Source: Pelodera strongyloides (lineage: Eukaryota > Nematoda > Chromadorea > Rhabditida > Rhabditidae). From it: DNA of 64,000 bases. Shown piece by piece: positions 21,518-30,600 of the stretch (the first letter of the stretch is position 1; each line of letters begins with the position of its first letter). The DNA lies in the NCBI GenBank assembly GCA_036852015.1, contig JAANDG010000374.1, positions 62,001-126,000 on the forward strand. The letters are read 5' to 3'. Below the pieces are notes generated by a model. That model had not been told where the DNA came from. It saw nothing but the letters and a program-made list of their open reading frames with translations, and made no database searches. Made by a program: the position numbers and the translations under genes.

Positions 21518-22236
21518 TTAAAGGGTGAGGTCCACTTCAGAAAACCAAAAAGTTATTATTTTTATTAGATTCGCCGTGTCTTAATCTACCAGAATAACTA
21601 AAACAAATTTGTCAGAAAATCGTTTCCAACGAAATGTGATGGGACCAAGTATCCGGACAAATTTACGGTATTTTACGACTTCGCGAGACCCATGTATTAA
21701 TTTATCATGTCAAATATTCAATTCAGGGAAAACACGGTAAATTTTTCTATGCTTGGAAGGGAACGAACAGTTGTTTTGTCATAATGGAAACCCCATTCTT
21801 CTCCTCGACCTTGGCCCTCGAGTTCTCGAGCACCATTATTACGATAGGCGTTGATAGGGGTGGGGTGCATGATAAACCGCGCTCTTGCGACCGTTGTTTG
21901 GGACTAAAAAAGGCGGGATTATGACTGTGCGTTTGTCGCCTTTTTTAACCATGCTTTTTATTTTATTTGCCAAGCTAAAACAACCATATTTATTTAATCC
22001 CGTCTTCGTCATTTGTATTTTTTTTTCAAAAAAATTTCTTCACAGCCAAAACGTAAAAAAGGTACCAGACTACCGTATTCTGGGGTACTCAGAGACGGCC
22101 ATTTTTTGCTGAATATTTCGTTGGAAATAACGTTCTGCCAAAAGTGTTTTAGTTATTCTGGTAGATGAAGACGCGGCGAATCCAATAACATAATAACTTT
22201 TGGTTTTCTGAGGTGGACCTCAGAAAACCCCTTATG
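21518..22236. repeat. MITE, family I, second copy
   Basis: Left end TTAAAGGGTGAGGTCCAC, right arm GGTTTTCTGAGGTGGACC; inner arms share CAGAATAACTAAAACAAATT with the copy at 15056. The right terminus runs directly into the next element. Shares its left TTAA with the MITE that holds the Ty3 element. Confidence 0.82.
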
Positions 22237-22909
22237 TATACTTTGTGTTTTTATTAACTGCACTGTATGAAAAACATAGTGTTGGAAAAAATCCGACGAA
22301 AAACGCTGTTTTCGGTGAGAAATTCATTGATTAAAAAAGTTGCGCCCGGTCCAAGCGACACATTTAACCATAAAAAACCAAATGTTATAATGCCTGCGAG
22401 GTATGCGACCGATTAATTGTGGAATAACGTTCGTCGAGTCACTATGCACGGCCATATATTGGACAATTATTAGGGTTACGGTGCGCATTGCTTCATGGGG
22501 TTTCCAAGTATGGCCGATTTTCCTTCCAAGTATCGAAAAATTTACCGTATCTTGGCACTACGCGAGAATAGCTACAGGCAGTTTTTACGACCGATTTCCA
22601 ATCGCCACGGGACCATTTGTTCAACAAAAAATAGCTTTGATGGCGGCTTTTCTATAGTGCGGATGTGTCAAAATTACGCAAAATTACGGTAGATTGGCAC
22701 ACTATTTTGCAATTGATACTTGGAAGGAAAACGCTCGGTTTTTTCCATACTTGGAAACCCCCTCAAGGACACAATTTTTCGTCATCATTTTATTCGCTGT
22801 TGCCGCATTTATTGCAAAACATTTTCCCGACACTATGCTTTATAAATTATGCAGATAATAAAAATACAGAGTATACATAAGGGCCAAAACGGTGACCGCG
22901 TCCCTTTAA
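22231..22909. repeat. MITE, family P, left end truncated
   Basis: Left CCCCTTATGTATACTTTG and right TACATAAGGGCCAAAACGG ending GCGTCCCTTTAA. The core carries GGGGTTTCCAAGTATGG-type inverted repeats (22490-22760). Related ends at 40340-40520. Confidence 0.75.
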
Positions 22910-23266
22910 ATGTTCAATAACCGCATACCCAAAAGTAGTCGTTGGATTGATTGAATGAAGATGACTAGACAGGACAAGGTTGCTAATGAACCTATCTGTG
23001 TGTACATTGTAGATTATTGTTAAATAAAAAAACTACTACTATTATCTGTTTAGATTTTAATAGAACTTCACAAGCCTCCAAAGGATGTACTTCCGCTTCT
23101 TCGTTTATTCGCCAAAAACCGATATCGGTTGTTTTCATATGAAATCAATGGGAAAATCCACTCACTTAGTGAATATTCTTTCATTAGGGAGGATTGTTTG
23201 TCTAGGTATAGTGCTTTGCCATTATATTATTACTTAAATCATGTTTAGGTAAACCGACATCTGTGT

Positions 23267-23701
23267 TTAAAGGATCGCAGTCACTACAAATTCGTATTTT
23301 TCATTCGCTTTTCATTAAATATTCAAATATGTGAAGAAAACTACGTTTCAGCACCAAAGTACGGCAAAACGAACTCAGGGAGAGAAATCCCAGTGTATGA
23401 GTTTTACTAGTATACCGTAGTTTATAATTGCCCACGTAGAGTTTCATAATAAATACCCTGCAGTGATAAACCACGCGACAGGTGTAGCACTGCAGGCTGT
23501 TCACTCTCCAAGTACCCCTGGCAATTGCATATATGCACCGGCGACGGTCATTTACCAAAACCCATTGATTTTTCATTGATTTCTCTCCCTGTGTTCGCTT
23601 TTATGTGGATTTTTACTGGCCGCATATTGTTTTATAAATCTTCTTGCATCTAATAAAAATCGAATAAAAAAGTTGAATTTGAAGTGCCTGCCTTCCTTTA
23701 A
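23267..23701. repeat. MITE, family F
   Basis: Ends TTAAAGGATCGCAGTCAC and GTGCCTGCCTTCCTTTAA; starts 19 bp after the stop codon of FkbM-2, so it probably forms part of the 3' UTR. Shares its right TTAA with the next element. Confidence 0.8.
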
Positions 23702-23722
23702 AGGAGGAGGCTCGTGAGAGTT

Positions 23723-24064
23723 TTAAAGGGAATATGTAGGCCCTTTTTGAAGTTAAGCTGTATTAATAGAATGCGTGTTGCCCATTAAGGAAACAATAAC
23801 AAAAGTTGTCTACAATTACCCACTTAAAAGAAAATCAATTACAAAGCTCGCCTTTTCCATAGTAAACGCTAATTCGGGCCCCTTGCATAAATTTGGGTCT
23901 GATTGAATAAATTTCAGTTTAAATCGGCAAATAGCAAGATTCAAGATGCAGCGCATTCCAATTTCGTATTTACATATTAAGTCGCCTATTTAAATTAACG
24001 TCTGGTATGGAAACGCTAGTTTCGCTTTTTTTGCTCATTTTGAGTGCCTACATATTCGCTTTAA
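23723..24064. repeat. Nested MITE, family C
   Basis: TTAAAGGGAATATGTAGGC left end, ACATATTCGCTTTAA right end; about 340 bp; same family as 5959-6301. Confidence 0.85.
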
Positions 24065-24432
24065 GTGTTCGATTCCTTTCCTTTTTTCGAAAAAAAAACA
24101 TGATAAATAACCACCAATAACATGCATATCCAAGCACGGAAATACGCTTTAAAGAAACTATTTAATTTAAGAAAAAAATTTAATTTAGAAAAACGACCGT
24201 ATACTTTTAAAACCACCAGTAAAAGGCAAACATGCACGCAGTGTGCATAACAGTAAAACAGGCGTGCCTTTCTTTTGCACTACATAGTACACAGGCCGTT
24301 CGAGCGCACTATTTTTCACAACATATTAGCAGGGTCACCAAGTTTAGCCCGGCCATCTGCACGGAGGCTGTTTTTGGCTGTGCCTGAAATTTTTTTTTTT
24401 AATGATTTTTTAGATAAAATTTAATATTTACT

Positions 24433-24829
24433 TTAAAGGGACAGGCCCATCAAAATAAACCTACATTTACGATACGTTCATAATGACTATCAAGCATTTT
24501 TATTACAATATATACAAACTAAATTTCACCATTATTCGCCCTAGACAACTTTTTTCCAATGCGCTCTGCTCAAATGTATACCATAAAACTGCAGATTTCA
24601 AAGCTATATATGCAAATTTTAATCGCATTATAATTTCACGATAAATTTGCATTGACGACAAGGATATTTGCGGCTCTACGGTATACATTTGAGCAGAGCG
24701 CATCGGAAAAAAGTTTTCAATGGCAAATAAATGTGAAATTTAGTTTGTATATATTGTAATAAAAATGCTTGATAGTCACTATGGACGTATCGTAAATATA
24801 GGTTTACTTTGATGGGCCTGTCCCTTTAA
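24433..24829. repeat. Near-perfect hairpin MITE, family E (nested)
   Basis: 397 bp with arms of about 190 bp, TTAAAGGGACAGGCCCATC on the left and GATGGGCCTGTCCCTTTAA on the right; arms look over 90% identical, so a recent arrival. Confidence 0.9.
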
Positions 24830-25066
24830 AGTGTATTTCCGCGCGTTGCGCTGCATTTTATTGGTGATTATTTACCATGTTCTTTCGATAAAAGGAAAGG
24901 AATCGAACACTTAGAACTCGTGAGCCTCCTCCTTTAAAACATTTTCTTGATAGCATCTTTGCCATAAATTTGTGGAACGATATACTCTAACCTAAGAACC
25001 ACCACAACATGTCTTTTACTGCATTTTAATCATAATTGCAAATCGTTAATGGTTCTTATACCAGCA

Positions 25067-25521
25067 CCAGCCGTTCGAAGAGCCCTACGGGCTCTTCTCC
25101 GACTGGAGGAATCGGCCTTCGGCCGATTGTTTCCCTATTTAAAAAAAAGAATCGCTACAATGTAAAAAGTTAACTCTCGTCTCTTTCTCTTCCGTGCCAC
25201 TTACATTCACATTCACACGTCTCTGATTGTGGAAACGTATAATAATCAGTTTGGATCTCCACTCGACTAATACTACCATGCAAATTTGCCATTGACGGTG
25301 CTTATGTAGAGCATATTGCTACCCCTATGATAAGCTAGCATAGCTCAACCGGTAGAGCGTTGGACTGTGAATCGAGAGGTTGTGTGCTGCTGTGGGTTCG
25401 AAGCTCGCCAGCGACAAAGATTTTGTATGTTCTTTCGATCGAAGAATTTTCTTTATGAAGGGATTTCGTTGTGCACATAAAAACAAACCCGTGACAAACT
25501 CTTCTCCTTTATATAATAAGA
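25067..25521 (-). mobile_element. Helitron-like element (H2 type) carrying a tRNA-like module
   Basis: Begins (minus strand) A|TCTTATTATATAAAGGAG, ends stem GAAGAGCCC/GGGCTCTTC then GAACGGCTGG|T. About 455 bp, close to the copy at 11012-11453. Lies between FkbM-2 and FkbM-3. Confidence 0.8.
25334..25413 (+). other. tRNA-like sequence inside Helitron
   Basis: GCTAGCATAGCTCAACCGG A box with a perfect D-stem (GCTC/GAGC), GTG anticodon loop, GGGTTCGAAGC B box with a pairing T-stem. The anticodon stem is mismatched as in the copy at 11257. Confidence 0.55.
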
Positions 25522-26397
25522 TATTGTCCGGTTAGGGAGCAAACTGGGATGCCAACCGTGGTGGACACAGCGATAAACTGGTAAATGCACGGAGAAAAAC
25601 GACATGCACATTGTTTTTTTTTACCATCGAAACATTACTGGTGAATTTTATAGTTCCACATGCTACATACTTCATAGCAACCTCATAATCTTGCAAATGA
25701 AAAATATTGTTGTTTCTATTTTCTATTGCGCATTGGTTAATAATTAAAAAAAAAGAATCCAGTGTGCTTATTCCTATTTGACCGGATGTTATTTCCACAC
25801 ATTCAATCCTGTTTTGCAATAAACTTATTTTGAATCATGCAGTCTATTGTATTATATATTGCGATATTTATTGTATTTTATTTTCTCTCATTTTAACAAC
25901 ACATGCGTGGGGAATGAAATTTTTTAATTCGGAAATAGCAACTTACAATAGCTTTTCAGTGCTACATGGGAAATGAAAAACCCCGATATGTGCCCGATTA
26001 TCGCAAAAATAACCCCGATATGTGCCCGATCAAGTCCCTCAAATAATCGGGCACGGGTCGGGCACATATCGGGGTTTTTCAAGAATAGCCCGGCATATAT
26101 CGGGAACTGATCGGGCACATATCGGGGTTTTTTATGCCACATTCGCTACCAATATTGTTGCAATTACGGTACTGACAGCAATTAAAAGAATACAATGAAC
26201 GTTTAGGCTCCTCCCACTCCAAATAAAGTTGCAACTACGGTACGAAAAAGCAAGTAAAAGGAAACCACCTTAAACACGTTTGTGTACAAAAAAACATTTA
26301 TAGAACTGGAAAACGAACAATGTGGTACAGCATTGATTAAAGCAAATAAGAAATAAGCGGAGGGAAAACCAACAAAACAATTTAGGGCTGTAATCAA
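25522..26397. other. Intergenic with one MITE, possible minus-strand exon
   Basis: A minus-strand open frame at 25532-25819 contains HLQDYEVAMKYVACGTIKF, possibly an exon but without a clear partner. An inverted repeat of family N lies at 25966-26142. Confidence 0.3.
25966..26142. repeat. Fold-back repeat, family N
   Basis: AAAAACCCCGATATGTGCCC repeated in both orientations. Further copies 27346-27515 and, diverged, 57075-57295. Confidence 0.8.
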
Positions 26398-27023
26398 CTA
26401 AATTGGAGATTTACAAACAAAGTCCTGTTTAAGCCAGTGCACAGTTTCTTTAATTGTAAGAATAAGGTTCGCGAAAGTAGGAAATTTAGGGTTCCAAGCG
26501 TACGTGTTCAATGCATTAATCATTAAAAAGCGGGAATAATCAGCACTAGAATAATTAAACAGAGGTGTACAATGTATGGACCAGGAAAGCTTCGATTTCA
26601 AAATTCTATATTAACGCTACAATAAGAAACAAATGAAGGCAGTCATAAATAAAGAACACTAACACGAGAGCTATTAAAACAGGGAAAACGACCACTATCC
26701 ATTATGCTTCCAAAGTGGTTTCTTTCACGCGCGGCTGCTTCTAATGATTCAATCGTCCTGATATCATATCCAAATTGTGTGGGAGATCATTTCGAGTTAA
26801 CTGTGCCCTGAAATAGTAGCAAATAATATGATAAGGTACAAACCACTACTCCAGTAGCAATCCCTGAAACGCTACACATACGCTACCATCTATAGTCAAA
26901 CCTCGCAAGTAAATGATATGAACACATACCTCCATCAAGAAAGGAAGCTTGAATGTGGTAGACTTCCCAATCCGGCATAAATTCCACTGGCTCGATTCCC
27001 ATACTTCCGGGTAACAATGAAGC
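26398..27023 (-). other. Possible minus-strand exons of an unknown gene
   Basis: 26930-27023 has acceptor TTTCCAG and donor GTATGT and can encode ASLLPGSMGIEPVEFMP. 26398-26601 is an open frame ending in TAG with SADYSRFLMINALNTYAW. The motif LPG..IEPVEF resembles LPGIQPLDSEI encoded by an exon of the minus-strand gene at 35.4 kb, but phases do not join directly. These may be distal exons of that gene, which would make FkbM-3 an intronic gene, or remnants of a paralogue. Confidence 0.3.
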
Positions 27024-27345
27024 CTGGAAACCGGCAGCGATTAGAGAGTACACAGATACGCGATACAAATAGTAATACAGAATATAGAGTGGAAGTTAAC
27101 ATATTGAAGAAGATATGTATTTTTTTGAAGTTCACGGCACACTTTCCTAACTAGACGGCAATGCAACAAACATGTTAGCGGAAACAATAATAGAACGTTC
27201 AAAGCTGCATAATGTATTAATGTATCGAAACAAACAAAACATAACAGTGTTCGCGGACTTGGGAAAATTTTCGAAATTCAAATCGCGAGCTAGCACGTGC
27301 TTGTTGCGTTGCGGTCCCAAACACGTGGACAGTTTGATCTGGCAC

Positions 27346-27515
27346 ATTTCGGGACATGATCGGGCATATATCGGGGTTTTTCAATAATCGGGCACATTTC
27401 AGGCCTTGTTCCCGAAATGTGCCGGATTATTGGTGATCGGGCACATATCGGGAACTGATCTGGAACATATCGGGGTTTTTTGCAATAATCGGGCACATAT
27501 CGGGGTTTTCACTTT
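27346..27515. repeat. Fold-back repeat, family N
   Basis: CGGGGTTTTT... and GATCGGGCACATATCGGG motifs in alternating orientation, about 170 bp; lies just upstream of FkbM-3. Confidence 0.75.
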
Positions 27516-27635
27516 CCTGTGTTGTGTACTACGAAATTGTGTGGTTCCTTCACTGGTATTTTGCTTGTTTTGAAGTTTACGTTTCATCCATTTACCAAGA
27601 ATTTATATAGCACTGTATTGGAATCAATGTTTTAG

Positions 27636-30600
27636 ATGCACATCAGTGGGTTCACGATATTCCTATCAATTGCTGTGTTAGGTTTACTCATTCTAACATT
27701 TATTCAAGATAAACATATACCGCTTATAGGATGCAATAGTACTGGTGGGTTAATTAATTATTTTAAGGGAAAATCAATATGTACTCACTTTCGAAAGTGA
27801 AGCCCGCTGTGCGCATGACTGCGAACCCGTTTCGCATAATATGGGAAATTGGGGAAGTTATTCGCAAAGAAGATATATATATACCAGTCGGCTACCGCCG
27901 CCTGAGGCGTCTTCCAAGTTTCGCTGATAGTCGCGATGTTTCACTGGGCTATATCTATAAGTAGGAGCAACCCTTTCTCGCAAGAATAGTTTCCTGGGGA
28001 TAGAACTTAGTTTTGGTACGCCCATTTTAGGACGTTGACTATATCACTCCTAATTTGCCTGTAAATCGTTGGTTTCTACAACGTCGAAAAAATCCAAGTC
28101 CTAAATCCTGGCAGCGGCATAAGCGCGTGGTTGATATGCCGCAAGGTTTCGCTGGGCTATATAAGTTATGAGCAACCAATTCTGGGGAAGGAGTCTCGAG
28201 ACTCTTATTTTTCTTTTTGAAACCCGAACTCACTTTCTGTTGACTATGTTCCTCCTAAATTGTTTGCAACTTGCTGCACTCTAGAACATCGAAATTCCAA
28301 ATCCTAAAAAAAAGGAATAAGTGTGTGGCTGATAGCTGATATGTCGCAATGTTTCACTGGACTATATAAGTTAGGAGCAACCATTATTCTAAAATGAGTT
28401 TGCAGTCTCTTATTTTTCGTTTTAAAACCTACACCAATATCCAGTCTCGGGATAGAACTTTGTTTTAGTATGCCCATTATATGACTGTTGACTATATTCC
28501 TGCTAAATTGTCTGCAACTTACTGGACTCAATAAGAACGAAAATTCCAAAAACTAAAAAAGACATTAACGCGTGGCTGATACACCGTAATGTTTTGCTAG
28601 GCTATATAAGTTAGAAGCAATCTTTTGTTTTTAAAGGGTCAGTAACTTGTTTTTGCTTTTGAAACATGTACCAATATCAAACATGTTGATAGAACTTAGT
28701 TTTAGTATGCCCTTTATAGGACGGTTGACTATATTCCTCATAAATTGTTTGCAACTTGTTGAACTCTATAACGACAAAAAAAATCAATATTCTAAAAAAA
28801 CGGCATAAGCGCGTGGCTGATACCCCGTAATGTTTCAGTGGGCTATTTAAGTTAGGAGAAACCGGTTGAAGACAGTGTAGTTTCCAGACCTCTATTTTAC
28901 TTTTTGAAACCTATACGAATGTTAAACATGGGGATCGAACATAGTTTTAGTGTGCCCATTTATATAACTGGTGAACGTATTCCCCCTAAACTGTCATTGT
29001 TGGTTGAAGACAGTGTAGTTTCCAGACCTCTATTTTACTTTTTGAAGCAGAAAAAAATCCCAATAAAAAATGTTTTCCTTAACTGTATTAAACTAAAGAA
29101 TGTCGTAGAACGTTACAGTTGATGCCGTGTATTAGCCATACTAAAGCAAAACCTACATACGAAATTTCTGTTGAATGTCCGACCGAAACTTCGCTCAAGA
29201 CTGGACGCTCGTTTCATGGGAAATAGTGAATAGAATTACTCATTACTTTGTTGCAAAATATAAACTTTGCAAAATTAGTAAAGGAAACATTAGGCTACGA
29301 AGTGATTAAAAAAAGTATTTCCTAAAAAGTTGTCAAGGATTGTAATTTGGGCGTTCTTTGAGTGTGAACCCTGGTGTCGTGCCTGCGCGCCACCTCGCAC
29401 GGCTGATACACCACACGCATTCCGTATATGCAGCATTTTTTCACCTTTTGTGAGAGGGACGCTCGGGAAGTGAGATGTCTCAGTGCACGGGAAAGTGAAC
29501 TACTGAACCAATACTACTTCCTGAGCGTAACGCACATCATCCAAACATACAATCAATCAAACAAACAAAGCTCCCAACTTTATATAATAAGATACCACAT
29601 TCTTAGCCTGAAGCATGCATATTTTTATTCGCCGATGACCAAACAATTGGCTATTCAAAATATGCACGACAAAAAGGGATTAACACCCACCCTCGCACTT
29701 TGAAAGGGACGCAGTCGCTTCAAATTCGTCATTTTACTTCAATTATCCTTAGAAATAAAAAGATACATAGCCATAGAAAAGTCCCTTTCCAGTTCCAATT
29801 TACTGGAAATTTAACCCAGGGAAAGAAATCCCTTCGGTTGGGATTTGGTGGAGGAGGAGGTTTCTAATTCGAAACATGACTTGGCCGGTTGCCAAAGGTG
29901 ATAGTGCATAGAAAACCCATCTCATTGAGGCAAGGGGTCTGCTAACCACTATTCGCTTGTCTTACTGTAATGCATCAAATCCAGCGGCATTGATTTCTTT
30001 CCCTGGTTTAAATTTTCAGTAAATTGGCACTGGATATGTATTTTTCTAGATATCGTTTATATTTAAGGATAATTGAAGAAATAAGACGAACTTGAAGTGA
30101 TTGCGATCCTTTAAAGTTTTAAAGCATACGCATACGTAAAGTTCATTATTTCAGCAAGTGAAACTTACCACGAAATGTATAAGATTTATTATGAGCAAGG
30201 ACCGCAAAGGAGTAAATTATTACGAGAAATCACGGATAAAGTTCACGAAGAGGTTCAATATCAGCTGTTATACAACGCACTTGTGCCAGAGGTAGCGATC
30301 ATTCAATACTCTTTAAAGCGAAATGCTAGCCCCTTTGGAAAATTTGCATATGATAAGCAAATCCTATGTATCCTATGCTAATTTTGTACGATCGTCCACG
30401 GCAATCGTACAAAATTAGCATAGGATACATAGGATTTGCTTATCATATGCAAATTTTCCAAAGAGGCTAACATTTCGCTTTAAAAAATACAGTGCGCGTC
30501 ATAAGTATCCGGGCACCACCAAATCTAGCACTAAAAAGCACTTTTTGAGAAAATCAACCATCCTACCAAATCGAGGATGGCCAAAAACCTACTGACAAAC

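Larger units (their letters stand above)
16222..21521. repeat. MITE split by the Ty3 element
   Basis: The left arm (16222-16342, with GAATGTCCGGAATTTC and AACCGC) is mirrored by 21410-21521 (ATAATTCCGGACATCC). The piece after the retrotransposon starts GTTTCCCCGGCAAACTGCTC and is mirrored at 21385 (GAACAGTTTGCCGGGG). The two halves together form one TTAA-ended palindrome interrupted by the LTR element. Confidence 0.75.
10457..23248 (+). pseudogene. FkbM-domain methyltransferase, copy 2, frameshifted
   Basis: Exons 10457-10550, 10786-10913, 11714-11896, 15895-16062, 16139-16191 and 23054-23248. All boundaries and phases equal those of intact copy 3. Exon 1 encodes an N-terminal hydrophobic anchor (LLAIFVTLVVSICFLF). 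Exon 3 has VGDGGKWMC and the SLGVNSETSFEHE block, exon 4 the KIDIEG motif, exon 6 RLFSYEIN and SEYSFIRED. Exon 4 is 168 nt instead of the 169 nt in copies 1 and 3: one base is missing near 15933, which creates TAA at 15934-15936 and destroys the frame of the catalytic half. Downstream codons remain well conserved, so the lesion is recent, or a sequencing error. Introns 3 (4.0 kb) and 5 (6.9 kb) are almost wholly transposon. Confidence 0.85.
23698..24937. repeat. Family D element with two nested MITEs
   Basis: Left TTAAAGGAGGAGGCTCGTG, right GAGCCTCCTCCTTTAA. Opened by a family C MITE (23723-24064) and by a family E MITE (24433-24829), each flanked by TTAA. Confidence 0.85.

Noticed and set aside
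11022..25150. CRISPR-like repeats from repeated hairpins
   Set aside because: Repeats are dispersed transposon ends in a eukaryotic genome with no repeat-spacer periodicity.
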